A stretch of 64,000 bases of DNA from Clostridiales bacterium (GTDB taxonomy: Bacteria > Bacillota > Clostridia > Saccharofermentanales > Saccharofermentanaceae). Position numbers and translations under genes: made by a program. The notes below the pieces were generated by a model that saw only the letters and a list, made by a program, of their open reading frames with translations, did not search any database and was not told the origin of the DNA. Positions 29,643 through 39,079 of the stretch are shown piece after piece. The first letter of the stretch is position 1, and each line of letters opens with the position of its first letter. Where the stretch lies: the NCBI GenBank assembly GCA_017940895.1, contig JAGAXM010000040.1, positions 1 through 64,000 on the forward strand, written 5' to 3'.

Positions 29643-30842
29643 TTATGCAAGTCTTGAGGCAATAGCCTTAAGAAAATCCTCTGTATTAACTACATTCTTT
29701 ACGGGTACATCGATAAGGTTCTTAAGATCTCCTGTGATAGTACCGGACTCGATCGTCTCGAGAGAAGCCTTTTCGAGCCTGTCTGCAAAGTCAACGAGCT
29801 CAGGCAGCTCATCGAGCTCACCACGCTTTCTGAGAGCACCTGTCCAAGCGAAAAGCGTAGCCATCGGGTTCGTAGATGTAGCTTCGCCCTTGAGGTACTT
29901 ATAGTAATGTCTTGTAACAGTACCGTGAGCTGCCTCGTACTCGTATACTCCGTCGGGTGAAACCAGAACAGAAGTCATCATAGCGAGTGAACCGCAGGCA
30001 GAAGCGAGCATATCTGACATTACGTCACCGTCATAGTTCTTGCAGGCCCATACGATACCGCCTTCAGATCTCATGATTCTTGCTACTGCATCATCAATGA
30101 GTGTGTAGAAGTACTCGATTCCGGCCTCTTCGAACTTAGCCTTGAACTCAGCCTCATAAACATCGTTGAAGATGTCCTTGAATCTGTGGTCATAAGTCTT
30201 GGAGATAGTGTCCTTTGTAGCGAACCACAGGCTCTGCTTAACTCCGAGAGCGTACATGAAGCAGGAGCGTGCAAAAGCCTCGATTGACTTATCGGTATTG
30301 TGCATACCCTGAATTACACCTGCATCCTTGAATTCGAAGATCGTCTTCTTATCTGTTCTTCCGTCGGGGTAAGTAACAACGAGCTCTGCTGTTGCAGGTC
30401 CGTCAACTCTGATCTCGGAATTTCTGTATACGTCACCGTATGCATGTCTTGCTATGGTAATAGGCTTCTTCCAGCAGGAAACAAAAGGATTAATACCCTT
30501 TACAAGGATCGGAGCTCTGAATACCGTACCGTCGAGCATAGCTCTGATCGTACCGTTAGGGCTCTTCCACATCTGATGGAGCTTATATTCATCCATACGC
30601 TGAGCGTTAGGAGTGATAGTTGCGCACTTTACGGCTACACCCAATTCCTTTGTCCTGTTAGCCGAATCTATAGTAACCTGATCGCCTGTAGCATCTCTGT
30701 TAGGCAGTCCGAGATCAAAGTACTCGGTCTTAAGGTCAACGAAAGGAAGTATGACGATATCCTTAATCTGCTTCCATACAACCCTGGTCATCTCATCGCC
30801 GTCCATCTCAACGAGCGGCGTCTTCATAGCAATCTTAGACAT
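29643..30842 (-). CDS. icd: isocitrate dehydrogenase (NADP), eukaryotic-type homodimer
   Basis: 399 residues. Oxidises isocitrate to 2-oxoglutarate with NADP. PLVEMDGDEMTRVVW, the substrate residues SPNGTIR, the Tyr/Lys catalytic region (FMYALGVKQSLWFATKDTISK), metal-binding DDAVARI and YDGDVMSD, and EAAHGTVTRHYYK match the type II (mitochondrial-like) family. GGAGG before the ATG. In Clostridia it supplies 2-oxoglutarate for glutamate synthesis. Confidence 0.95.
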   Translation of the reverse strand: MSKIAMKTPLVEMDGDEMTRVVWKQIKDIVILPFVDLKTEYFDLGLPNRDATGDQVTIDSANRTKELGVAVKCATITPNAQRMDEYKLHQMWKSPNGTIRAMLDGTVFRAPILVKGINPFVSCWKKPITIARHAYGDVYRNSEIRVDGPATAELVVTYPDGRTDKKTIFEFKDAGVIQGMHNTDKSIEAFARSCFMYALGVKQSLWFATKDTISKTYDHRFKDIFNDVYEAEFKAKFEEAGIEYFYTLIDDAVARIMRSEGGIVWACKNYDGDVMSDMLASACGSLAMMTSVLVSPDGVYEYEAAHGTVTRHYYKYLKGEATSTNPMATLFAWTGALRKRGELDELPELVDFADRLEKASLETIESGTITGDLKNLIDVPVKNVVNTEDFLKAIASRLA

Positions 30843-30885
30843 AAAAGTCCTCCAACTTCATAATAACTGCATTATTTTAAAGTAA

Positions 30886-31881
30886 TTACTTACCTGATGC
30901 AAGGACAATAAAAGACTCCAGACTCGCCCTTTCATCCACGTTTCCGTGTTTTAAGTCATAATCATTCTGATAACATAATCTGTACAGCTTGATAAGTTTG
31001 TCCATCCTGAAATTGCGGGACTGGCTTATAAGTTTGTCTGCAATGAAGCCTCTGGCACCCATTCTGCTCATCAGAGCCCCCTTGTTGCCGAGCTCCTTGG
31101 CACAGATCAACTCCCTAAAATGCCTTGCTATCATAAATCTTATCTTCGGAAGAGGTTCTTTAAGCTTAATGAGGTTATCAAGAAGAACCAAAGCTTCATC
31201 TGCCCTTCCTTCTCCGACAGCATCCATGATCTTGAATATATCGGCATGTACGTCAGGTTCACATAACTCATCAACAATTCCGCAAGTAATGTTCTTGGTG
31301 TCAGTCGCGGAACAGTACATTGATATTCTTTTTATAGCAGAATCGATCCTTCTCATCGAGGAATCATATCTGCTTATGATGCTTTCGCAGGCATCGGGAT
31401 CTATCGTAAGACCGTTCTTGGCAAAATTACCGTTAATGAACTTGGTAAGACGCGATTCTTCAAGGTATTTTACTTCGCATACGACACCGTACTTGGAGAA
31501 TGTGTCATAGAGTTTTTTCTTTCTCTTATCGACTTTATCGGTTACGAACAACAGCACCGTGCTCTCAGGAACTTTGCTTATGACGGCAGGCAGTTTCTCG
31601 GAGGCTTCCTTATCAAAATCAAAGTTAATGATCTCGACTACACGTCTTGAAGATGTCCACGGAGGAAGTTCGATGTTCTCGGAAACTTTATCCGGAATTA
31701 CAGCCTTACCGCCGAAATCAAGTCTCGTCAGATCCATCTGCTCGAATCCCTTGGTAAGATACTTGCGCTTTATGGAGTTTACGGCAAGCTCTATAAAGAA
31801 ATCTTCTTCACCGTACAACAGAAAGAGATTGTCATCTCCGTCTTTTATCTGCTTATTAAGTGTATCCGTTGTGATAATCAT
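30886..31881 (-). CDS. holA: DNA polymerase III delta subunit
   Basis: 331 residues. Clamp-loader subunit that opens the beta sliding clamp. Starts with the typical LFLLYGEEDFFIE, followed by VVEIINFDF and LLFVTDKVDKRKK of the AAA+ lid region, and the C-terminal helical collar domain (RFMIARHFRELICAKELGNKG). The length fits the family. Confidence 0.92.
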   Translation of the reverse strand: MIITTDTLNKQIKDGDDNLFLLYGEEDFFIELAVNSIKRKYLTKGFEQMDLTRLDFGGKAVIPDKVSENIELPPWTSSRRVVEIINFDFDKEASEKLPAVISKVPESTVLLFVTDKVDKRKKKLYDTFSKYGVVCEVKYLEESRLTKFINGNFAKNGLTIDPDACESIISRYDSSMRRIDSAIKRISMYCSATDTKNITCGIVDELCEPDVHADIFKIMDAVGEGRADEALVLLDNLIKLKEPLPKIRFMIARHFRELICAKELGNKGALMSRMGARGFIADKLISQSRNFRMDKLIKLYRLCYQNDYDLKHGNVDERASLESFIVLASGK

Positions 31882-31892
31882 AGAACGGATCC

Positions 31893-32456
31893 TTACATGT
31901 TAGCCCAGCACCAGCAGTATGCCTGGGTTCTCGCGGCAAAATGCTCATCGGTCTTAAGCAGCTCTTTCATCTGATCCTTTGTAAACCAGACCGCTTCGAT
32001 CTCTTCCTCATCTGATGTGGAAGGCGCGAACTCACCTTCAGCCTCGCCTATGACAACTATAGATTTCTCGTTCATTATACCGACGGCACTGAAGCTTTGA
32101 GGCCAGACATCCTTAACCTCGGTAAGATTAAGTCCTGTCTCCTCCCAAAGTTCCCTTACAGCCGCAGCCTTGTAATCCTCTCCGGGATCTATAAGACCTG
32201 CAGGAAAATTATAAGCATAATCACCTACTGCCATTCTGAATTCTTTGTTAAGCAGTATCTTCTGACCGCTTTTGTCATGGATAATAAGAACTACGGCTTC
32301 GGCCGGGCTGTTCTTAAGATCTTCCAATGAAGTCAGATTATTGTTTCTGCTTACGATCTCGTAATTCTTGATATTTCCGAGATTCGTCTTATATTGAACG
32401 TTATATCTGGTGATGAATCTGCTCTCGTAAAGTTTCTCTATGCCTATAAATTCCAT
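31893..32456 (-). CDS. Nudix hydrolase, ADP-ribose pyrophosphatase type
   Basis: 187 residues. Complete Nudix box GLIDPGEDYKAAAVRELWEE and TG, with the upstream FRMAVGDYAYNFPAG motif typical of ADP-ribose pyrophosphatases (NudF type). Hydrolyses nucleoside diphosphate sugars. One base overlaps the stop of the preceding flavin reductase gene. Confidence 0.88.
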   Translation of the reverse strand: MEFIGIEKLYESRFITRYNVQYKTNLGNIKNYEIVSRNNNLTSLEDLKNSPAEAVVLIIHDKSGQKILLNKEFRMAVGDYAYNFPAGLIDPGEDYKAAAVRELWEETGLNLTEVKDVWPQSFSAVGIMNEKSIVVIGEAEGEFAPSTSDEEEIEAVWFTKDQMKELLKTDEHFAARTQAYCWCWANM

Positions 32457-33076
32457 TATTTATCTCCCATTCTCTTCTTTATGATCTCTTCGCTTGCCAC
32501 AGAATATCCGAAGAATCCGAGTTTCTTGCCAAGAAGGAAATACTCACCGTGATTATAAGCAACCAGATTGGCATTATCGAGACACAGTCTTCCGTTCTCA
32601 TCCAAAAGATAAGAATCTGCCGTTATTCCGACTATCTTAGCAATAAACATGTCGTGTGAACCGAGCTCTGTAACAGACTCGACTTTGCACGATATCGATA
32701 CCGGAGCTTCTTTGATCGCATAAGCATATTCGAGTCCTTCGGCTTTAACTGCATTAAGACCGCAGACTTCGAACTTGTCGATATCTGCTCCGCTCTTTAC
32801 ACCGCACAGATCGCAGGGCTTGCACAGCTGTTTGTTGACGAGATTGATGACAAACTCCCCCGTCTCGGATATCAGTTTATGTGAATGTCTGGATTTGCGT
32901 ATAGAAACAGACACCATCGGCGGCTCGGAATTGATCGTGCCCGTCCAGGCTACCGTGATTATATTGGGTCTTCCCTCTGCTGCAGTAGAATCCTTTCCTG
33001 CGCATGAGATCATAACAACAGGTACAGGATTCAAGATCGTGGAAAGACCGAGAGTGGTTTTATCGTGTTTTGCCAT
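32456..33076 (-). CDS. flavin reductase-like / FMN-binding protein
   Basis: 206 residues from ATG 33076 (GAGGAGG upstream). VPVVMISCAG, NIITVAWTGTI, PPMVSVSIRKSRHSH and GEFVINLV match the flavin reductase-like FMN-binding split barrel common in anaerobes (flavoredoxin type). Likely binds FMN and transfers electrons from NAD(P)H. A CxxC (CKPCDLC) is present in the middle. Confidence 0.85.
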   Translation of the reverse strand: MAKHDKTTLGLSTILNPVPVVMISCAGKDSTAAEGRPNIITVAWTGTINSEPPMVSVSIRKSRHSHKLISETGEFVINLVNKQLCKPCDLCGVKSGADIDKFEVCGLNAVKAEGLEYAYAIKEAPVSISCKVESVTELGSHDMFIAKIVGITADSYLLDENGRLCLDNANLVAYNHGEYFLLGKKLGFFGYSVASEEIIKKRMGDK

Positions 33077-33086
33077 ATTTTCCTCC

Positions 33087-34082
33087 TCAGGCAAGCGGCA
33101 TAGCCGCGAATAATTCATGTGTCAGAAGAAAGTCTTTGAACTCAACTCCGTCCTTGAAGCCTACAAGCTTACCGTTCTTGCCGATGACTCTGTGGCACGG
33201 AACTATGATCGGAACAGGGTTTTCCGCACAGGCATGTCCGACCGCACGTGTAAGTTTACGTGCTTTCTTGATATCTCCGCCTGCAAGTTCAAGCGCTATA
33301 TCCTCATAACTTATTGTATATCCGTAAGGAATCTTCTTGATGCACGCCCATACGGATGTCTTAAATTCAGAAGCATTGCCTGTCTTTACATTGATATCGA
33401 ATGACTGTCTTTTCTTAAGCAGATACTCCCTTATCTGAGTTAATGCTCTCTGAACTTCTGCAGGTACGTCTTCGTTCTTGTACTCTTTATAGAATTCGTC
33501 TCCGCGGGGTCTCATCTTCCCGTCCGTTATCAGTCCGCAGTGATCTGCACATCTTCTTATGTATTCGTTCGACGGTGTCTCATCGAATCTTAAGAACGTG
33601 ACATCATCAACATAATCAACGCCGCCGGATACAGCTATTACTCCCCTTTGGAAAGGAAGAAAACCGACGCTGTACTGCTTATACATAGGAAGCGTTATAT
33701 AGAAAAGCCCTGCATCAACAAAAGAATCGTTCTCATACAGCTCTTCGTGAAGTACTGCCTCCTGCACAAAACCGTTCCTTACGAGCACATGCTCGGTAGC
33801 GGCATCATCGACGGAGATGATAACACTGACCTTGTAAATATCTTTCGAGAAGAAAAGAAACTTCAGCAGCGCATCTGCGAAAACATCATCAACACTTCCT
33901 ATAAACCTGACGGTAACCGAATACTTGCTTGTATAAGAACTTCTGGCAAGCACCGAAAAGCTCTCGTCCGTATAATAGATATTCTTTCTGATGTGATCCT
34001 GGGCCGCAGCAACCGTATCAAATCCGATTACGGACTTTATACGCGAAGCATCCTGAACACGAACTTTCCTGATCTCGTTCAT
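33087..34082 (-). CDS. GNAT-like domain fused to O6-alkylguanine-DNA alkyltransferase
   Basis: 331 residues from ATG 34082. The N-terminal 150 or so (MNEIRKVRVQDASRIKSV, YYTDESFSVLA, VRNGFVQEAVLHEELYENDSFVDAGLFYI) look like a GNAT acetyltransferase. The C-terminal part has the MGMT/Ogt pattern: FKTSVWACIKKIPYGYTISY and the active-site PCHRV with the acceptor cysteine, then GKLVGF. Repairs O6-methylguanine by transfer to Cys. The fusion is unusual. It lies eight bases inside the end of the lipoprotein gene region (stop at 34084, start 34082). Confidence 0.85.
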   Translation of the reverse strand: MNEIRKVRVQDASRIKSVIGFDTVAAAQDHIRKNIYYTDESFSVLARSSYTSKYSVTVRFIGSVDDVFADALLKFLFFSKDIYKVSVIISVDDAATEHVLVRNGFVQEAVLHEELYENDSFVDAGLFYITLPMYKQYSVGFLPFQRGVIAVSGGVDYVDDVTFLRFDETPSNEYIRRCADHCGLITDGKMRPRGDEFYKEYKNEDVPAEVQRALTQIREYLLKKRQSFDINVKTGNASEFKTSVWACIKKIPYGYTISYEDIALELAGGDIKKARKLTRAVGHACAENPVPIIVPCHRVIGKNGKLVGFKDGVEFKDFLLTHELFAAMPLA

Positions 34083-34083
34083 A

Positions 34084-35268
34084 TCAGTCACCTGCAACAG
34101 TGAAAACGGCATTCGGCATATACTGCTCATACAACATGGACTGAGCACCGAACACCTCATCGGCTGACATCTCGTCCCATACTCCGCGTGCAGATACCGG
34201 CGGGAAGAATCCTCTTAATGATTCAAGTCTTCGTAGCAGCATCTGAGCATCTCTGTCATAACAAATAAAAGCAGCAAAATCCGCCGCAAATTCCGCATCA
34301 TCGGAATCAGCCGACAAACAAAGCGGATATACCACAGCGTTTATATTCTCGGAAGGAAGCATTGTGAAATACAGTCCGTCGGGATAGTAAGTGTTCCATG
34401 TATCTGTCTCGGCGGAATTCATAAGCCACATTCCGCAGGTTCTTGATACACGCGGATCGGCGCCGAATGAATCCGTAACGGATGACAAACCTTCATTGGC
34501 GATCATCAAAGAATAATCTTCACCGAGAAAAGGAGTAAGACTGTCAGCATCATAGAATCTGGTAATATATACCGATCCGTCAGAATTGATGCCGGGAATG
34601 CTTCTTATGTATTCATGCAATTCATCTGCACTCATACTGTATGAAGGAACTCCGTCATCTGGAAGGTATTCCCTGCTTCCTGCAAGAAGATAGACCGAAG
34701 AATAAAACGGTATACCGTAATGTGAATCCCCGTATCTTAATGCTTCAAGCTCATTCAGATAAATACCGGAGGATAAAAGACTCTCATCAGAGGATAGATA
34801 TTGATCGAACGGTTGAACGATCCCGTCAGATATCAAGCTGTTCATATCATATGCCAGGAAAATATCGGGAAGAATACCTTCATCTTCAAGTGCCTGCAGT
34901 GTTTCAGTGCTTTCTCCGTTATTTGTGGTAAAGACTGTATTAACAACCCAGGGAGTATTGATGGCATTAAGATACTCGATGCTTATATCTCCCCCGTTCA
35001 TTTCGGAAGGAAACAGATCATTGTTCTTAGCATAATAAAGCTTCAACAGCAGGTTGACAGTCTCCTCGTTAACGGGTAAAGCTACTGTCAGTTCATGAAA
35101 TCCGTTATCAATTTGACCTGAATAGTCTGAGCTTAAAGAAGTTTCATTGCTTTCGGATGAAAAAACAATATCAGGGAAAACATCCTCTTCAACATTACAT
35201 CCTGTTGTTCCCAGGATTGTTGATATAACAAAGGATAAAGCAATGATAACTGTTAATCGTTTCCTCAT
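34084..35268 (-). CDS. extracellular solute-binding lipoprotein
   Basis: 394 residues. A type II signal (MRKRLTVIIALSFVIS...GTTGC) with Cys at about residue 24, then an acidic linker and a periplasmic-binding-protein-type domain (ELTVALPVNEETVNLLLKLYY, DIFLAYDMNSLISDGIVQPFDQYL). It resembles family 1 sugar-binding proteins of ABC importers. No permease or ATPase lies next to it. A TATAAT near 35285 on the minus strand could be its -10. Confidence 0.75.
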   Translation of the reverse strand: MRKRLTVIIALSFVISTILGTTGCNVEEDVFPDIVFSSESNETSLSSDYSGQIDNGFHELTVALPVNEETVNLLLKLYYAKNNDLFPSEMNGGDISIEYLNAINTPWVVNTVFTTNNGESTETLQALEDEGILPDIFLAYDMNSLISDGIVQPFDQYLSSDESLLSSGIYLNELEALRYGDSHYGIPFYSSVYLLAGSREYLPDDGVPSYSMSADELHEYIRSIPGINSDGSVYITRFYDADSLTPFLGEDYSLMIANEGLSSVTDSFGADPRVSRTCGMWLMNSAETDTWNTYYPDGLYFTMLPSENINAVVYPLCLSADSDDAEFAADFAAFICYDRDAQMLLRRLESLRGFFPPVSARGVWDEMSADEVFGAQSMLYEQYMPNAVFTVAGD

Positions 35269-35304
35269 ATTGACTCCACAGTTATTATAACATTCTTTAC
35301 CATG

Positions 35305-35333
35305 TTGATTTTAATCCGGGTTTAATGTAATAT
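35305..35333 (+). promoter_or_regulatory. sigma-A promoter of tRNA-Leu(CAG)
   Basis: TTGATT, 17-bp spacer, TAATAT, 13 bases before the tRNA. Confidence 0.7.
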
Positions 35334-35346
35334 CGTTAAGCAATTC

Positions 35347-35433
35347 GCGGATGTGGTGGAATTGGCAGACGCGCTAGCTTCAGGTGCTAGTGGGAGCAAT
35401 CTCGTGCGGGTTCAAGTCCCGCCATCCGCACCA
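35347..35433 (+). tRNA. tRNA-Leu(CAG), normal class II
   Basis: Acceptor GCGGATG/CATCCGC, A73, encoded CCA, loop TTCAGGT, and a full long variable arm (TGGGAGCAATCTCGT). Stand-alone gene with its own promoter and terminator. It is the reference for the short-armed Leu(CAG) at 1926. Confidence 0.96.
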
Positions 35434-35438
35434 AATTT

Positions 35439-35500
35439 CAAACGCCCCTCGCTACGTACTCGGCGCAAGCGCCTGCGTAAGTCCGCTCGGGGGCGTTTTC
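35439..35500 (+). terminator. terminator containing a conserved internal repeat, copy 1
   Basis: Outer stem AAACGCCCC/GGGGGCGTTTTC followed by a T-rich tail. Between the arms lies about 41 bp (35447-35489, starting TCGCTACGTACTCGG) that recurs inverted at 40456-40502. Confidence 0.75.
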
Positions 35501-35559
35501 ATTTGCATTAAGTCTCTAATATATTAAAATACTTTCATTGAATTACTTTTGGAGACGGT

Positions 35560-36342
35560 ATGATCAAACACGCGTTTGTTGTCTGTGCATATAAAGAGTC
35601 TGAATACCTTGAAGAATGTGTTAAGTCTTTAATTGAACAGACCGTAAGATCTCCGATAGCTATAGCTACTTCTACTCCGAACGATCATATTTCCTCAATT
35701 GCCGATAAGTATTCTCTTCCCGTATATGTTCGTAACGGTCAAAGTGATATTCAGGATGACTGGAACTTTGCTGCTCAGCAATTGGAATCCGAATGGATAA
35801 CCATAGCACATCAGGATGATGTATATGATAAGAGATATGTTGAAGTATTAACTGCAAAGATTGATAAGATGCCTTCAGCAGTAATGGCCATGACAGATTA
35901 CAGGCCGATTATCCACGGTAAGATCTCTGATGACAGGAATTGCCGAATCAAAAGATTCCTGCGTTGGCCGCTTAAATTCAGATTGCTGGCCCAAAGCCGT
36001 TTCGTACGCGTGAGAACGCTGTCTCACGGCAATTGCATGTGTTGCCCGTCAGTCTCTTATCACAGATCCGTAATTGACGGTCCCATCTTCACTTCAGACC
36101 TGAAATTTTCTTTGGACTGGGATACTTTTCTTAAATTTGCAAAGATGGAAGGCGGCTTTGCATATGTGGCTAAGCCTCTTACATATTACAGAATCCATAA
36201 TGAAGCAACGACGATGGATTTTATAAGGAACAACACACGGGTAATCGAAGATGGTATTATGTTCAGGAAGTTCTGGCCTGATTTTATTGTTAAAATATTA
36301 CTCGTATTCTACAGAAAATCATATGATACATATTTGGAGTGA
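35560..36342 (+). CDS. family 2 glycosyltransferase
   Basis: 260 residues. GT-A fold start AFVVCAYKESEYLEECVKSLIEQT, then the nucleotide-sugar region ATSTPND and WITIAHQDDVYDKRYVE with the DxD-like motif, and a C-terminal amphipathic or hydrophobic helix. Probably adds a sugar to a surface polymer or a protein. It overlaps the leader of the FkbM gene, so they form a pair. GGAGA ribosome site. Confidence 0.85.
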   Translation: MIKHAFVVCAYKESEYLEECVKSLIEQTVRSPIAIATSTPNDHISSIADKYSLPVYVRNGQSDIQDDWNFAAQQLESEWITIAHQDDVYDKRYVEVLTAKIDKMPSAVMAMTDYRPIIHGKISDDRNCRIKRFLRWPLKFRLLAQSRFVRVRTLSHGNCMCCPSVSYHRSVIDGPIFTSDLKFSLDWDTFLKFAKMEGGFAYVAKPLTYYRIHNEATTMDFIRNNTRVIEDGIMFRKFWPDFIVKILLVFYRKSYDTYLE

Positions 36343-36344
36343 AT

Positions 36345-37220
36345 ATGAACGGACGTTTGGCATCTAACATAACCGAATTCATAATGCGTGACAATTGGGC
36401 ACGTTTAAACAGGAAAAAGATTGCTGATTATCTGTCAGCTTCAGATGATCCCGAGATCCGCTCGATCGGTGAATATCTTAAATCAAACAACATAAATACA
36501 TTTCCCTACAGCTTTGCAACCCGTTACAACGGCAAAGATTACAAGTGTATCAAAGACAGTTCAGCCGGACTTCGTTACTACGAACTCGACGGTAAGCGAA
36601 TGTATTTAAAGAAAAAATACAATTTCTCATATCTTGCTTCAAGGTATATTAAGAATCTTAATGTTGAACAGGACCCCGCTTCTCCACACCGATATATGAC
36701 AGACACTTTCTATCCTCACGAAGGCGATGTTCTTATTGATGTCGGAGGCGCAGAAGGTATCTTTACACTGTCAAATATCGAACGGATCAAACATGCATAT
36801 ATCTTTGAATGTGATCCCGAATGGATACATGCTATGGAAAAGACGTTTGAACCCTATAAGGACAAGATCACGATCATTGCCAAGTTCGCTTCGGATCACA
36901 GTGACAGTACTCATATGAGTATTGATGATCTGATCAAAGAGTATTCCCTTCAGAATGAGAATCTTTTTATAAAGATAGATGCCGAAGGAGATGAATTAAG
37001 AATCTTGGACGGAGCAACTATGCTTAACGAAGCACAGAATTGTTCCATAGCAGTATGCACATATCACAGGCAGGAACACGAAGATCTGATTTCCAAGCGT
37101 TATAAGGATTGGAACATCGAGCATTCCTCAGGCTATATGATTTATTATTATGACTATGACATAAGTGAACCGTATGTTCGCAGAGGTCTGTTAAGGATAA
37201 CTTCGAACAAGACAAAATAA
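36345..37220 (+). CDS. FkbM-type methyltransferase
   Basis: 291 residues from ATG 36345 (TTTGGAGTG upstream; a GTG six bases earlier is possible). SAM-binding LIDVGGAEGIFTL near residue 130, YIFECDPEW, and LFIKIDAEGDELRILDGA are the FkbM family motifs. It probably O-methylates a glycan made with the neighbouring glycosyltransferase. Confidence 0.85.
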   Translation: MNGRLASNITEFIMRDNWARLNRKKIADYLSASDDPEIRSIGEYLKSNNINTFPYSFATRYNGKDYKCIKDSSAGLRYYELDGKRMYLKKKYNFSYLASRYIKNLNVEQDPASPHRYMTDTFYPHEGDVLIDVGGAEGIFTLSNIERIKHAYIFECDPEWIHAMEKTFEPYKDKITIIAKFASDHSDSTHMSIDDLIKEYSLQNENLFIKIDAEGDELRILDGATMLNEAQNCSIAVCTYHRQEHEDLISKRYKDWNIEHSSGYMIYYYDYDISEPYVRRGLLRITSNKTK

Positions 37221-37233
37221 AGGAAAATTGTCA

Positions 37234-37262
37234 TTGACGTTAACATATCACAAGAGTATTAT
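37234..37262 (+). promoter_or_regulatory. sigma-A promoter of the arginine genes
   Basis: TTGACG, 17-bp spacer, TATTAT, 69 bases upstream of argG. Confidence 0.7.
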
Positions 37263-37284
37263 GATGTAGGTTTATACAAAAGCT

Positions 37285-37312
37285 TGCATAAATATACAGT
37301 ATGATGCATTTT
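37285..37312 (+). promoter_or_regulatory. candidate ArgR operator
   Basis: TGCATAAATATACA and TATGATGCATTTT resemble ARG-box half sites (TNTGAATWWWWATTCANA) and lie between the promoter and argG, where ArgR would block transcription when arginine is present. The match is only partial. Confidence 0.4.
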
Positions 37313-37330
37313 AATTAACGGAGGTGCCAC

Positions 37331-38545
37331 ATGGCAAAAGAAAAATTCTTACTCGCATACTCAGGCGGACTTGATACATCCATCATCATCCCCTGGCTTC
37401 TTGAGAACTATGACTGCGAAGTTATCGCAATGGCCGGTGAAGTCGGAATCGGCGTTGATGAGGAGTTCCTTAAGGAAAAGGCTCTTATGTGCGGTGCTTC
37501 CAAGTGCTACGTAGAAGATATCTCTGAGGAGTTCATCACAGACTATATCTACCCTACACTTAAGGCTAATGCAGTTTACGAGGGCAAGTACCTCCTCGGT
37601 ACTTCTTTCGCAAGACCCGTTATCGCTAAGAAGATGGTTGAGATCGCACGCAAGGAAGGCTGCACAACAATCGTTCACGGTGCTACCGGTAAGGGTAATG
37701 ACCAGGTAAGATTCGAGCTTACTATCAAGGCTCTCGCTCCTGAGATGAAGATCCTTGCTCCCTGGAGAGTTTGGGACATCAAGTCCAGATCCGAAGAAAT
37801 TGATTACGCTGAGGCCCGTGGTATTCCGGTACCTGTTACCAAGGAGAACAACTACAGTAAGGACGAGAACCTCTGGCACCTCTCTCACGAGGGTATGGAT
37901 CTCGAGGATCCTGTAAATGAGCCTGATCTCGATAAGATTCTTGAGCTCATGGTTTCGCCTGAGAAGGCTCCTGACACACCTACATACGTCACTTTCAAGT
38001 TCGAGAAAGGTATTCCTGTAGAAGTTGACGGACAGAAGCTCTCCCCTGTAGAGATGCTCAAGTACTGCAATAAGGTTGCAGGTGCTAACGGCGTAGGTAT
38101 CGCAGATATCGTTGAGAACCGTCTTGTCGGCATGAAGAGCCGTGGCGTTTATGAGACTCCCGGCGGAACACTTATGTATGCAGCTCACAGAGAGCTCGAA
38201 CTCTTGACTCTTGAGAGAGATACACTTCACTACAAGGATCTCGTAGCACAGAAGTTCGCAGAGCTCGTTTACTACGGTCAGTGGTTCCACCCTCTCCGCG
38301 AGGCTCTCTCCGCTTTCGTTGATGAGACACAGAAGGTTGTTACAGGTGAAGTTAAGATGAAGCTTTACAAGGGTAACTGCACTCCTGCAGGCGCTAAGTC
38401 ACCTTTCTCTCTCTACGACGAAGAGATCGCTACATTCGAGGCTGAGGATGTATATAATCAGGCTGATGCGGGCGGATTCATCAACTGCTTCGGTCTGCCT
38501 ATGAAGGTCGTTGCTCAGATGAAGAAGAAGAACGGTCTTCTCTGA
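37331..38545 (+). CDS. argG: argininosuccinate synthase
   Basis: 404 residues. Joins citrulline and aspartate with ATP. N-terminal ATP pyrophosphatase motif [15 protein letters not shown], then [18 protein letters not shown], and the Asp/citrulline-binding region [19 protein letters not shown]. Strong GGAGG. Codon use is skewed to frequent codons, as in highly expressed genes. Confidence 0.97.
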   Translation: MAKEKFLLAYSGGLDTSIIIPWLLENYDCEVIAMAGEVGIGVDEEFLKEKALMCGASKCYVEDISEEFITDYIYPTLKANAVYEGKYLLGTSFARPVIAKKMVEIARKEGCTTIVHGATGKGNDQVRFELTIKALAPEMKILAPWRVWDIKSRSEEIDYAEARGIPVPVTKENNYSKDENLWHLSHEGMDLEDPVNEPDLDKILELMVSPEKAPDTPTYVTFKFEKGIPVEVDGQKLSPVEMLKYCNKVAGANGVGIADIVENRLVGMKSRGVYETPGGTLMYAAHRELELLTLERDTLHYKDLVAQKFAELVYYGQWFHPLREALSAFVDETQKVVTGEVKMKLYKGNCTPAGAKSPFSLYDEEIATFEAEDVYNQADAGGFINCFGLPMKVVAQMKKKNGLL

Positions 38546-38569
38546 TAATCGAACCAAACGATTCAACTT

Positions 38570-38604
38570 ACGGGGTCGTACTTACGGCCCCGTTTTCTTT
38601 TTCG
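38570..38604 (+). terminator. Rho-independent terminator after argG
   Basis: Stem ACGGGG/CCCCGT with a further G-C pair, followed by TTTTCTTTTTC. Lies between argG and the GNAT gene, so the distal genes may rely on read-through. Confidence 0.75.
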
Positions 38605-38618
38605 AAAAGGAGTGATTT

Positions 38619-39074
38619 ATGATCGACTACAGGCTTATGACGATTGAAGATTACGAGCAGGCTTATGCCCTCTGGATCATCTGCGGCAACGGACTCAATG
38701 ATAAGGACGATTCGCGTGAAGGAATCGATAAATACCTGAAGCGTAATCCCTCCACTTCATTTGTCGCAACTTGTGACGGCAAGGTCGTAGGGTGTATATT
38801 ATGTGGGCACGACGGCAGGCGCGGAATCATTCAGCATGCATGTGTCTCACCTGACTACAGAAGAATGAAGATCGGTAATAAGCTTGTTGATCTTGCTCTT
38901 GAAGCACTTAAGGAAGAAGGTATAAACAAAGTCCTTCTGGTCGCTTTCAAGAAAAATGAAGGCGGGAACGCTTTCTGGGAGAATCAGGGCTTTACTCTCC
39001 GTGAAGATCTGAACTACAGAAACAAAGCACTGACCGAGATGGTCAGGATAGATCCCGACTATGTTAAGGAGTAA
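38619..39074 (+). CDS. GNAT N-acetyltransferase between argG and argH
   Basis: 151 residues. GNAT motif A is VSPDYRRMKIGNKLVDLALE (acetyl-CoA pyrophosphate loop R-R-x-x-IGNKL), followed by the C-terminal AFWENQGFTLRED. AAAAGGAG ribosome site. Position between argG and argH suggests a short ArgA-like N-acetylglutamate synthase, but the family is broad and common in Clostridia, so other substrates are possible. Confidence 0.8.
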   Translation: MIDYRLMTIEDYEQAYALWIICGNGLNDKDDSREGIDKYLKRNPSTSFVATCDGKVVGCILCGHDGRRGIIQHACVSPDYRRMKIGNKLVDLALEALKEEGINKVLLVAFKKNEGGNAFWENQGFTLREDLNYRNKALTEMVRIDPDYVKE

Positions 39075-39079
39075 TTGAT

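Noticed and set aside
37361..38290. 309-codon minus-strand ORF inside argG
   Set aside because: It is exactly antisense to a highly conserved gene whose codon bias creates long open antisense frames.
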